From: Saxidomus purpurata | Lineage: Eukaryota > Mollusca > Bivalvia > Venerida > Veneridae | Assembly (NCBI GenBank): GCA_022818135.1 | Contig: JAFMSR010000018.1 | Coordinates: 19,520,595-19,584,594, forward strand | Direction: 5' to 3' | DNA length: 64,000 bases | Shown: positions 1 to 12,655 of the stretch, piece by piece | Layout of the letters: every line of letters starts with the position of its first letter | Position numbering within the stretch: position 1 is the first letter of the stretch | The notes under the pieces: generated by a model | The model's input: the letters and a program-made list of their open reading frames with translations, nothing else | What the model was told of the DNA's origin: nothing | The model's database searches: none | Position numbers and translations under genes: made by a program

Positions 1-1639
1 TGGTTGTATTTAGAATAACGTTCCAGAAAATGTTGTTTGGCATGTGATTTATTGCCTCGCTTATCTTTATTCCACTTCACTTTCAGTTTCATTAAGAAAG
101 TGTCCCAAAAGACGTTTCGCCTATTCCGAAATCAGTTACAGCTTCAGATACCCTGCCATGCCTTCAGATATCTGATTCTGATAGACCTACACTAATAAGG
201 TTGTAAACTTGTTTTAGAATTGAACACGTCATAACAATGTTATTATGTCCTTGTGGATAGAAGTTGGTTATTTTGGGACATCTTAGGATTCGTTTTCCAA
301 TCGTGTTTTTGAAATCTGCGTTTCAACCTTTGGAAATTATAGCAAGTGTATATCCTATCTAAAATAAAAATGTAAGCTGAGCTAATGACTTTGCAGGGTG
401 GCTCATTCACGGAAGTTTACAAGCTTACACTTCCTAGGTAAAAAGAGAAAATATTGTAAGATTTCAAACATCAGTTTTTTATTCTTCGTACTAAGTATGT
501 CTCCAAAAAGCGAACGCTCAGACATAGTAAAATGTTTTTCTTGGCAAAAGCTTATTGTTTTCTGATTTATAACGAGTGTTATTGAAATAAAGAATATAAA
601 TATTTCCAACCTTAATGCGTGCCAAATAAGTGCATGTAGATAATGCAATGAAGGCCAGTAGTTTGTCAAATAAAACGAGAATATATTAACGTCAAAATGG
701 TGCAAAGAATTAAAATTTAACAATCGGAGAGTACTCCAAAAACAACCTCGAAACGATGTATCTTTTCAAAATAGTTCATTACATTACCATTCAACGATGT
801 CTGACTTCTAAATGCACTCTCATCTGAATAGCAAAGTAACAGAACCGTTGGTCAGTAACCTCAGCATGTCTTGAAAGTGGGTGTGACAGAAACACTGTGT
901 AAATAAGTAGCTGAATATCACATAAACTGATGAAACATTGGCATCGTTGAAGAAAGGATTGCCAAATAAACAAAGGAAGTTGAAACCCAATTCACTGGTA
1001 TATGATTTAGTTATACAGTCTTAGACTGCAAATATCAAATTATTCAAATATGTAGCGGCCTTCTCTTGCTTTTATCTCGGACATTAAAATCTTTAACAGG
1101 TACCTTAGGTAAGTTTTGGATTAAAGGTATAGCTAAGTGACTTAAAATAGGACAACAAAGAGAAATAGCGTATCTTGAAAATGCTTCAATTAAGTGTTTA
1201 GCCGAGTATTTAGGCAACATATCGCTATCTTGAACTATAATACGTTTGTAGTTTTTAACTTATTACCTGTTTCTTGAATATTGCTATTATTGGTCGAAAC
1301 AAGAGAGAAATATACATAGAGTTGCATAGTCGTCTGAAAATGTGATGATAGTCCAACGCAAATCGACAAACTGACAAGTTTAATAACAAACCAAAGCTTT
1401 GATCGGCAGACACAACAATAGTATACACCCTAGCATTTGTCCTTTCCTCGTAACGAGACAGAAAACACTTTCCTGTGAACAAATATTTGAAATAAGCGTT
1501 TATGAATGCATGAATTTGGTTTTATTTCGAATTAAAAAAATCTTTAATACTATACGGATTGCGTTTTATCCGTGTGGTTTTGACGTTTAAATAAGTATAA
1601 ATTATTCAACAAAAAAGTTTTTACATCCTACGTAATTCG
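1..1639. other. No feature seen
   Basis: AT-rich DNA with only short chance ORFs on both strands. It lies 3' of the last SK exon found, so it may be intron or flank of that gene. Confidence 0.5.
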
Positions 1640-1822
1640 ATCTCGCTCTCGACACTCGTTCCAGATAGAATCAACCCTGAAGAGACAGAAAGAGAGAGGT
1701 CGGGGGAGGGAAGCAATGTGGTAGGTACCAAGTGTCTAGTCTGAGGACAATGCCACCACATCACTAGTGGGACCGAACCCTTGACTCTCTGACGCTACCA
1801 CTGCGTTACGTCGGCCCATTAC
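1640..1822 (-). mobile_element. tRNA-derived SINE
   Basis: Read on the minus strand: GCCGACGTAACGCAGTGGTA (box A region) and GGGTTCGGTCCC (box B) at normal tRNA spacing, then an unrelated purine/pyrimidine-rich body with GAGAGAGG. Not a functional tRNA: no acceptor stem pairing. Confidence 0.6.
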
Positions 1823-3049
1823 TGCCGGGTGTAGAACAGACTTCTTTCCGACCATAAACCATTGTCTAGTACTCGCCAGTCTAAGCGGGTCTTCCCGAAA
1901 TGCAAAAGACCGACATCTAGCAAATCTTTATGTATTCAATAAACGTGTCCCTGATTGGGAAGGGTTATGCTAATCTGAGAGACTTAAGATGACGTCAATC
2001 CAATCAATTACGTGTTTGCTTTGGGCATGTATCGCTTTCGTTTGTTGTATACCAAATAATTATGTAATCAGCTTGGTACAGTTCAACCTTCGATTTCTTG
2101 TTTTAGAGAAAGACCGGAATGAATACCATTAAGTAAAGGGAATTGTACAAAACCTTTTTCATGGAAATGTTGGTTCATCAACAAAACGTCTACGAACAGT
2201 ATTTTTGTCTAATTTGTACAGTGTTTATTTTTCGTGGTTAGAATCTAATATAATCCATGGAAATCTGATCAACTTAAGTGAAAAATCAGTTCCGTGTTAA
2301 TGAATGCACAATAGTTAAAGACCATTTTGAAAGCATACGCATTGGTCAATATATCAGGTCACCGCGTTTATATTGGTTATAAAAACTAATGGATTGCGAT
2401 GGATCTGTCATTAAACTGAAAAGGACTTTAAATCAATTAATCTCTATAAAAGTTCTAGCCGGTATTACAGACTATAGCAATTATTCTAACAGTAAATACG
2501 TCATAGTTTGCTGATAAGACCGGAATATAATATGTTGGCAAACAAATCAGACGAATGGAAACCCATACCTTTTAATTGCTGAGACAATACTGGAGAGTCC
2601 TGTACATAATTACAGACACGGACTTTCAATACGTAGAATTTCAGTTTCTATAGCATTAATTTAGATTAAGTGAAAATTGAATACCTGTAGTATGAAAATA
2701 TCTTTCCTGCTTATGAGACGAGGTTATTGGAACAATTTTGTACTTAATGAGTATCGGGTCAATAGTGTATTGATTTTAAATCGTAGAAGCACTTGCGTTC
2801 CTATATGCCAGAGCTTCGCATGAACTTATAATGGCACTTCAGGTCGGGTAGGAGAGCAAATAAACACTTGACAAGAATAACCTTTGAAAATTGATACTCT
2901 GTCAATTCTCATTACAGCGACATTATGTTTTTAATACTAATTTGTTTTTGTTCGCTGGCAAACCAGGTTCTCTCGGCTTACATGTATCGCTCTCAAAAGA
3001 ACGCACATAAATCGCTCTCGAGACATCGCCTTTGATTATAATGGATTAG

Positions 3050-3290
3050 GGAAACAACAAGCACTGTAAATTCTTTGTATCCATTTTTGGCTTGATGGAC
3101 AGCAGTTATAGATTGGCGGCCTGCATTTATCGCTTGTCGGACTTCATTTATGACTAGTTTGACTAAGGTGTTACATGTAGGTGACTTGCCAAAGAACACA
3201 CCTTAAATAGCATTACCTGGAATCAAAACAGTACTCCGTGCTACTAAACAAACGTAGGGTAACCACTACACCACGCCACTGAGGTCCATA
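3050..3290 (-). mobile_element. tRNA-derived SINE
   Basis: Minus strand: GTGGCGTGGTGTAGTGGTTA (box A) and TTTTGATTCCAGG (decayed box B), then a body that contains a chance 68-codon ORF. Confidence 0.55.
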
Positions 3291-6174
3291 ACGATATTAC
3301 TTAAACAGAAACGTAACAGTCTGTTAAAAATAAATTTTGACTAAAAAGAAAAAAATAGGTGTTATCAGTCTCGCAACATCTCGGCAACACTAAATGCTGG
3401 AACCTACACGGCTAGTATGTTTTTTCCCAAACTTTTACATGAAGCATCTTGCAGAAAGTGCAATAGGGGCAAAACAGCAGGGACATTTTGAGCACCCTCT
3501 TTGACACTGTCGCGATGTTGTCCTCGTATTACAAATGCATTCAATAATGAACACTTTTTTTCGAAAACATTGAAACTTCTCTTATATTCTTTTAGTGCGT
3601 TCTGTATATTTAAGTTTTGCTGACTCGTCGATTGCAATACCGATACCGGTGGTTTGATAGAAAGTAAAATATCTTGTTCTTTACAAACTTTTACTTCGAG
3701 TCCTTGATTATATTCTTTCAAAAATCTTCACAATAAGTTACCGTTGCAAAAAGCATACTTTTATTGAGCTTGCTTTCCTTAACCAAACTGCATAATTATT
3801 GTTAGCGCGCTACAGTGCCTTGATTTTATTTAAAACAAAACAATTAATTTGGATACAAATTACAAAAGACTATTGATTTTCATACAAAATTGTAGTTTCT
3901 GTTTTCTGACATTAATTGCTTTTTCATTGAAATCTGCGACCAAGTGTATTGTGCGGGATAGGTGTAATATTAGAAGATGTTATCTCATATATTGTGGAGC
4001 ATCTATTTTATAGATAAATAGCTTAGTATTTAGATTGGTCGAAGTAAAGTATTCATGAACAGAGTGCCTACATGGATAATTTCGGGAAGTAAATGGGTCA
4101 ATACTTCAGACCACACAGTTATCCAACTATGTGCCCTTTTTTACCAGGTTTATGATGATTGGATAAAAAGAATAAAAGTTGAACTGGACGCCGCCTTCCC
4201 CCGTCCTTCTGCAGGTGATCCCATTAATTGAATGTATTCCGTAGAGGAGGGGGCGTATAAAATTACAAAAACTATGATTACATACATGGCAAACTGCCAA
4301 TTAAACTTTTTCATTTTTAATAATTTTTTATCTTAATTGTTTTACAGTTCACTGTTCATGGTATCCACAAGATCTATAACATTAAAGAAAATATCATTTT
4401 TTGTATTTCACTTTTGCATGTCTTATCACTGTTTTACTGTCAATTCTGAACCATAAAGTTAATTACCCTGCTGTGAAACACGAAAGATGAATCCATATTT
4501 ACTGACAAAACAATATCAATTTTCAATGAAAGGCAACCAGATGTATTGGCAAAATCTTATCGTGTTGGTCGAATAAGAACTGGGGCGAATAGATAACACA
4601 CAGAATCGTAGTAGTGAATGAATGCATTATATAAGCACATCTGCTACAAATAACATTGAACTGCTTGTGATCGCTTGACACAGTATTTTGTATTTCAATA
4701 GTATCATCTCAAATCCATAGACTAATTGATTAAAACATGTGTTTCCCTGCTGTATATAAAGTTGACAAATGATTTTGTCAGATGATTTTTTCCTCACAAA
4801 CTCTTCGGACGAGTGGCTTTTAGAAATGCAATATGTAACTTATATAATTGATATACGTACTGTACTTTAATCGATTTAAGAAAAAAAGCACACTATGAAT
4901 AGCTAGAAATTTAAGAGTCTTGAGATGTCAGCTGTCATAACAATATGAGCAAATATCTTTTACATTTAATATCTTGTCCACATGTGAAACATGCCGTTTC
5001 CATGGTAACATTTCCATAATGACTTTTATATAAGCATGGTGTATGTGGAAATATGATTCCATAGAAAATAGATCTAATATCTATCTTTATGTCCTAGTTT
5101 TCAGTGGAAATTTAATCTTGAGGGATTGCGTGGGTTTTATTTCTTTTGATATTTGAGTTATGGTTATTCATTAATACCCAAAAGACGAAAGAAAGGTTTT
5201 TAAATTGATAACATTTTATTGTATACATACACACACATACATACATATACAGAACATGTTATAACAACATTTTAACGCCCTTCTAAGAAATCACAACTCA
5301 AATGGAGATAAGCGTAATATATATTATATCACAAAATGGGATGAAACCCATTATAAACAGTTTCTGAATATTTACTGAAATGAATGAATAGTAAAACAAG
5401 GAAACGGACAATACAAAATCTTTGCTTGCACAAAAATGTTGGTTTCTTTGGTCATTTTCCACCATTTACGATGCAAATACACGAAGATCTTTATTTTATC
5501 TGATGTTATAGTTGTTGCAGCTCGGTAAATTAGTGATCCCGCAAAATCTGTTTCTCTCTTGGGCTGAATTTCCACTCCAGGCCTGAGGAATTTAACGAAA
5601 TAGTTCACAGATACATTTTTTCAACCAAAATTACGTGCAGGCGATTCGTTTTTGTCGATCATTCACAACAACTGATATTTCTGACCAGAATACAGATCTC
5701 GAGATTAATTTTCAGCGAATAGGTTTTTGTTTCCTTTATATGGCTCTAACATAGCACAGATACAATACACTCGTTTAAAAGTTCACTGCGTTTTCGTAAA
5801 TAGGGAATTTCGATTCAATCTTAAGTTAATGCTCCAGTATTTAAGATGTCTTTATTTTCTATTTTAGCGGACGACGCCAGCAAAACCTCTCAGACAATCT
5901 TAGGAGCAATTGAACATTTCTTAAGTGTAAACAAACAACTTATTATCGCATGGTTTGATTGATTGGTCAGTTAGACAAACGCTGTAAACTCGGCATAAAA
6001 AGTTAGAGACCACTGAGTTTAAAAGGACACCAAGCCAGTGCCTCATGACGCAGTAGTAAAATAATTTTAAACACAAAACATCTAGTTCTTCTACAAATAT
6101 AGCATTCTCACACAGAGGTTTAGGACATTATACTTATATGGTGTATACAGTACTAGCACATTTATACTATTTAG
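3291..6174. other. No gene seen
   Basis: AT-rich; ORFs at 3404-3721 and 5372-5608 (minus) have no recognisable motif or splice context. ACACAC/ATACAT low-complexity at 5222-5250. Confidence 0.5.
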
Positions 6175-6318
6175 AAGTTATTAAACGGCCGCTGTGCGCC
6201 CAAAGAGGATATTAGCGCACTTAGTGTAAATATTGGCCCGAAGGCTTAAGTCCGACGAACACTGTCGGAATAGATGCGCAAATGTTCCATTTGGGCGCAC
6301 AGCAGCCGTTTAATGACT
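6175..6318. mobile_element. Foldback MITE with long inverted arms
   Basis: Arms TTAAACGGCCGCTGTGCGCC and its near-perfect reverse complement 'gggcgcacagcagccgtttaa' flank a 60-80 bp centre. One mismatch in the arm core. No ORF. Confidence 0.75.
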
Positions 6319-6508
6319 TATTTATTGCGTACCATTCTGAAAATGGGTATTGTTCAAACACATATGAAAATACGTAGGAGAAATTCATACTTTGTTATCA
6401 AAGGTTAAATACATGGAGGAACCCTTCTATTAGTCGTCTCACAACAATTTCTACCCGCTATGCACACTACGGTAGCGCTTTTTACATTACGCATTGACTC
6501 ACTTTAAA

Positions 6509-6915
6509 AAATAATAAATGCCTCCCTGTATTTTATCGTTGAATAAAATATAGTCAGGAATTTGGATGCGTAGTAATTAAATCACGAGTGCGTAGCACGA
6601 GTAATTTAATTTTTCGCATCCAAATGACTGACTGTATTTTATTCAATGATAAAATATAGGGAACAATTTATTATTTCGATTCTAACACGTTATTTTCTTT
6701 GAAAACAATCCCGAACTTTATTTAACGCGTAGTAGTTCATCACAGTAACCTTAAAACGCGAGATACGATTGGAAGCGCTTGTTTACATACGTCACGTCGT
6801 TATATCATTTAAGGCACGTCGTCCTTGGAAAAACGTGCTGTATTTTATCGTAAAATAAAATACAGGCTTTTCCCTATATGTTTATATAGGAAAAACAGCC
6901 GCTTGTGTTAGAACA
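6509..6915 (-). mobile_element. Foldback MITE, family B, copy 1
   Basis: Contains a long imperfect palindrome (6515-6670) around the core CGAGTGCGTAGCACGAG and smaller hairpins (TATTTTATCGTAAAATA-like; CCCTATATG..TATAGG). Reverse complement of 22468-22876 over its length. Confidence 0.8.
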
Positions 6916-7060
6916 TTTCGTAAAATATGACGTCATTGCATGTTCAGAGTTTATGCAAAATTCATCCCAAATAAGGAACTATATCTGGACTCAAACTTGT
7001 CAATTTCGAAATTTAACCACTTTTTAGCCAATAGATAATCTAACAAACGGTTTGAAAGAA

Positions 7061-7560
7061 NNNNNNNNNNNNNNNNNNNNNNNNNNNNNNNNNNNNNNNN
7101 NNNNNNNNNNNNNNNNNNNNNNNNNNNNNNNNNNNNNNNNNNNNNNNNNNNNNNNNNNNNNNNNNNNNNNNNNNNNNNNNNNNNNNNNNNNNNNNNNNNN
7201 NNNNNNNNNNNNNNNNNNNNNNNNNNNNNNNNNNNNNNNNNNNNNNNNNNNNNNNNNNNNNNNNNNNNNNNNNNNNNNNNNNNNNNNNNNNNNNNNNNNN
7301 NNNNNNNNNNNNNNNNNNNNNNNNNNNNNNNNNNNNNNNNNNNNNNNNNNNNNNNNNNNNNNNNNNNNNNNNNNNNNNNNNNNNNNNNNNNNNNNNNNNN
7401 NNNNNNNNNNNNNNNNNNNNNNNNNNNNNNNNNNNNNNNNNNNNNNNNNNNNNNNNNNNNNNNNNNNNNNNNNNNNNNNNNNNNNNNNNNNNNNNNNNNN
7501 NNNNNNNNNNNNNNNNNNNNNNNNNNNNNNNNNNNNNNNNNNNNNNNNNNNNNNNNNNNN
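7061..7560. other. Assembly gap, 500 N
   Basis: Exactly 500 N. No gene abuts it on either side; long ORFs across it are artefacts of the N run. Confidence 1.
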
Positions 7561-10500
7561 CTCAGTTTTTGTTTGTAATGCACTATCCACAAACAAATAA
7601 ATCCCTTGAAGCAAAAGGAAAGACAGTAAGGACTGGCATCGGGTGTGGTCACTATCTATGACGCTTATGCATAGAGGATAGATACGCAAACCTGCTTGTA
7701 CTCAGGCAAAGGTTTTGAAATATACACGCTATTGGCGCTGTTGAGGCCAGTTACGCCAACACTCTAAAAGAAAGGAGTAAAGGATATATGGTGAAATATG
7801 AATACTATTCAAAACCAAGATCCAAACACAAAATAAGATCATTCTCTAATCTAAATATTTTATTACAAAAATGGCGGCGACATTAAAATGGCACGTATTC
7901 TTACTACAAACAGTCTCTTTTAGATGTTACTTTATTTTTCAAGTATTTATTGAAATGAAATCCTGTGTAGATAAAATCATTATGCGTAGTTTTAACCCTT
8001 TCACCCCTATGGTCCGTCTTAAAACAAAAGTAAAACAGTGGTCAGGTAACGGAATATGGGTATAGGTTTTGAAAGGGTTAAATATTTAGTCAAAAAAGTT
8101 CACCACTATCCTTTTCCTTACCTTTTATGTGTAAGCCACATTAAGCGTTTAGCTCATAAACTCGAAAAGAGTATGCTACTTTGCAGGATTTTAACGGTTT
8201 AACCAATGATTGAACGTATTTAATAGAAACATAAACTTTTTGGTGCACTTTTTTCATAACAGAGTTGTTGTTTTAATGATAATTGTTCGTGATTTTGTGA
8301 AATTACTGACCTTTTGCATGTTGAAAAATATTTTAATCTAAGCATTTTAGCGTAAACTATCACTTTAATGACCGAAATATTGTTGAAGTATCATCAATTT
8401 CATTGACTAATATCCACTGACTACAGTAATGGAATATAATTCTTAACAAAATGCCTGAAGACGTTCGAATTTCAAAACAGCCGTCGAATTCTTGGAAATT
8501 CAATACAAAAGTAATCCAAACTCCTGTATGCATCAATCACTTCATCAATAGAAATGCTATTACAAAGCGGCGAAAACAGCTGGTATAAATTTGCATATCG
8601 GAGTGAATTATTAAACTATATCGCCAGAATACATTCTGACATGATAACATGAATTGAAAATTTTAAAAGCACAGAAAAAACCTCTCTGTTATGAAAATGT
8701 CCAACAAACATTAGATTCCTTTTCACTTTCCATTTATAAAGGTCTCAGTGTAAGATGTGCGTTTCTTTTGGTTAAAGAAGTACATAAAGTCACAAAACTT
8801 AAAATGTTTTACAGAACGATTTGTCACTAAAGCACAAAACGAAAACGAGGCTAAATTAAAATATAAAGGGAAAGGAAAAGGATAACGTGACGAGCTATAA
8901 CTGTCTGAAAGGCAGATATCATTTAAACATATTAAGTTTGTATTTGTGAATAGATAGAAAGAATTGTTCAAATTGTAACATAAAACAGTTTTGGCATAAA
9001 CAAACCGGTTTTAACGATGTTATGGATTTTCTCTCGGTCTCTCGACTAAGATATCGTTATTGTTTTGGCTGTCATGTCTACTGCACAACCGTTTGAAAAC
9101 GTGTGGACTGTACCAGTTCTTAAACTGGCTTTTCATTTAAACATGACAAATCAGTATTTATTCAAAACTCTTTACTTTACGCCCGTCAAAGTATTTTTTC
9201 AAAACACTTCATTCGTATGTCGTGGTAAAGCTACATGTACATACTGAGTAACACAGAATGTTTTGTAGGCAGACTATTGCAAGTAAACAATAACCTTCAT
9301 ACAAATTGTAACAAACATTAAGCTAGGTATTTGTTACGCTACGGTACCAATATGGGATTGCAGAGAATCTGGATATATTGTGCATATTATGAATGGGTTC
9401 AATGTATATATCTTTTCCATGCGCTAATAGATGCTACAGAAAGAGCCGTAGTCAAATGGATAATATATTGTAGAATATATAAATCAGTCATTCGGGCTTT
9501 AACTTTTGAGGACAAATAACGATAATATGTTCCACCGTATTTGATATTTTATTATATAATTGAAATGTTCTCTTTATTGACATTATTGATCACAGTTATA
9601 GAAAGAAGAACTAATAATAAGTGGCAGCTTGAAAATTTAAATGCGTTGCCAAGATATTTCTTAATGAACCCTATTAACAGGTTTATTTATCTGTACATAC
9701 TTCATAGGTCTACTAAGACACAAAAATAACCGTTTAAATTTGGGAGAATGATTATTTTCCTCTTACAATTTGCCACCTTTCTTTACCGGCTTTGATATTT
9801 CCCTGTGATGGGAGACCGGAAATTGATTTACCCATCAGGATCAAACCAGGTAACAATGCTATATTGACATGATATCTTTGCTTATTTTGATTATCAGCCA
9901 GAGATAGCCGTTGAAAACCCAGAGTTGCTATTGAATTACCAAACTTCATCAATTACTTCTTTAAACTGACACGATGTAAATGGGCACACTATCTCATCCA
10001 AGTTTGATAACCAAATAGTTTTGCACAAGGCATTCTGGGTGTGTGACCTTTGAACTGATACAGCTTTGCCAGATTTGTACTGTCTGTTCTCCTTTATGGA
10101 ATCCTTTTACCATTTTTAACCAAGGCCGTCGCCGTAGTAACCTAGGGAACGCGGGTCAGGTCACTCGAAATTTGTCCTCGGGTATGACATCTGTTATATG
10201 CCTAAGTCTGTCATCCAGTTATGCGGACCGAGTCGTTAGTTTTGTGGTTAGCCAATGGCATCATCGTTTGTGGTTGTTTAAATTGCATGATCTTCTTTCG
10301 CAACCGATCTCAACCAAAATAAGTCGCAATTATAATCAACAACATTACCCCTGTCAGTTTGTAGGTACGAAATTACAACTTTCCGCATTATTACTGGGTT
10401 GGGCAAAATGATTACCATTACATTTAAGGATATCATTTACTAAAACTCTGACGGGCTAATTTCGTTAAAGTTTGGCACTCGTTATTTCTTAATTCATGCC

Positions 10501-12585
10501 TTTCTAAACTGACAAGAAATTATGTAAGCATTAGGGTTTCAGAAAACATAAACAATTTGCCTGTTCAAACACTAAAGATAAATGGATAATACAAACTTGT
10601 CAGTGGGAATTGTGAGGGAAGTGAAAGACTGATTTTTCAGAAGCTGTTTTATGGAGACTCAAACTACTAACCGTAAATCAAATGATCAAAAAATATTTGC
10701 CCATTTAACGAGAAGTTGATTCATTACAATTCTCACTTTGCAGTAAAGAACTAATTTGTAAATGCCAAACATCACAAGTGTACAATCCGATACTTTTGTA
10801 GCTTTCACAGCAAAGCAAACGTTAGGATACCAGATAGCACATTTAATATTAAATTGCAATTATTATATTGCTTCAGAGAAAGATCATATGCAGGCATAAA
10901 AGTTACATGCTTTGATATTTTTAGTGCTCTGACACTATGACCTACCGACCTAACAAACGATAAAAGCATCGGTTGACCTTTCTAAATATCATCTATTGAC
11001 ACGAGTAGAAATAAAGTTCCGATCAACCTTTACACACGTTTCATCAGAGTGGTAATGTTATGCTCTTTGAATTTTGTGGACCCTCAGTGTTCATGAATAA
11101 CAAAAACTTGTTTTTTCTAGTCATTAAAATGTGACATAGAATCATTAACAAACCTCCAAGGGAAGCCTTTGATCCTTGTCCCATTATTTATGACATGATA
11201 CCGGTTTGTTGTTTATGTCCTTGTTTGTTCTATTTTTTGTGTAATTATTCCTGCATAAGCGGTTTTATAATACTTTGAAATATCACAATTTCTGAATATC
11301 AAAATATTGGCATCCTCTTTAGACATATAATGAAAAACATGAAGTCGTACGCTCGACAGCGTCTTGCTTTTACTGTCGGATAATTCTTCTAAAAAGTCCT
11401 TCCAGTGTGATTTTTAATTTCTTACCAAATGCAAATATTCACCATCAACAGATTCGCAGTAATTACTTTCTGTTTTGTGTTCAATTCAAATTTAAATGTG
11501 GTACTAGTAAAATTGTTGTACTGTGCCAAAAGTCATGGTATTGAAACTTACGTCAAAATAATTAAAATGAATGTTCTGCACCACTGAACTGAAAGTTGGT
11601 AGGCGGTAACCGTAGACCATAACAGACAGTAACCCACATATCACAGAAGCATTGACTGAAATTGTCACAGAAAGAGATTTTGTAGTTGCCACCATATCAG
11701 TCAATAAATAAAGAACAAAACAGAGAGACTTTAATAAAATCTTATGTAAGTTTTTCTTATTTTTTTTTTTTTTTTTTCTTATGATTTCATCTTTATTTTT
11801 GGTCTTTTATGTATTGATTTGCTCAAAGAAACTTGCAAACTCGTAGAAAAAATGTGAACGATAAAAAGTTGTGCTGTGGGGGTGAACTTGCTGGGAAAAT
11901 GGAAGTGAGTTTTTTTTTCAATATAAATGTCTGTTCTACTTAAATGATCTCTAGAGAACAAAGTAATCAGAGTTCATTTCGATTTGCAACTAAAAGAGTG
12001 GTCTATGTTAGTTACAAATAGATGAAAAATATGTAAACCTGTTATCACGAGGCCAAGAAATGAAATAAACATATATTAATTTGTTTATCTTATATTTGTG
12101 TATGTTATTAAAATATGTTTTCAGAAGGCACGTTTATACAATTTGGAAATATCGTTATGAAAACTGGCACAGATCGAAATTTGTAGTTTTAGCAATTAAA
12201 CTCATTAAGAGAAAAACATTAATTAGCAACATGACTAGTAAATGATTTTAAATGTTATAGTAGGTAATATGGGCTTTCATCTATCATTAAAACATGAGAG
12301 AGGATAATTTTCAAATTTTCTTGGTTCCGTCAATGATGAAAAAAAAAGTAATTTGAATTCGAGGTTATTGTGTCGACTAAAACCATATAGATGAGAATTT
12401 TGAAATGGAAAAATTAGATATTCGGAAGACAGTAAAACATTTCTAATTGATATAGGCAGGAAAAGACAGAAGTGAAGAAGTGTGGTGCGTATACGTGACA
12501 AATTGAGCAAGTTTGGTGTTTACTGTGAAATTCAAACCTAACACACATACATATATATACAATAGAAAATATTAGCGTGTTGTAC
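7561..12585. other. Probable SK intron or 3' flank without recognised exon
   Basis: Searched on the minus strand for the terminal SK exon (TQ..YE/D..., coiled coil) without success. A more GC-rich patch at 10030-10410 has a 122-codon plus-strand ORF of unlikely composition. T homopolymer at 11758-11777. Confidence 0.5.
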
Positions 12586-12655
12586 CTTTGCCATGTCAAC
12601 CAGGGTACTTTGATTTTCTGTCAGTTTCCGTTGATCCATCTTTATCCGTCGTAAA
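12586..12655 (-). CDS. KCNN: SK channel exon: distal helix after the calmodulin-binding domain
   Basis: Acceptor gctgtattatcag, one base to complete the split codon, then [19 protein letters not shown] and DMAK. This matches the SK segment LRxVKMxQRKLxxxANTxxDxAK. The donor is uncertain: GTACAA directly after AAG fits the family, but the frame is open another 14 codons. The following exon (usually starting TQ...Y-E/D) was not found between 1 and 12585. Confidence 0.88.

Noticed and set aside
1640..3290. Functional tRNA genes
   Set aside because: Box A and box B are present but acceptor stems do not pair and the sequence continues into SINE bodies.
3404..3721. 105-codon minus-strand ORF considered as the last SK exon
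   Set aside because: No LExR-type coiled coil, no acceptor in the right phase recognised.
6951..7689. Long ORFs of 180-230 codons across 7061-7560
   Set aside because: They consist of the N run; the real sequence at either side has no coding signal.
10043..10411. 122-codon plus-strand ORF
   Set aside because: Unlikely composition, no motif, no splice context; kept only as a GC-rich patch.
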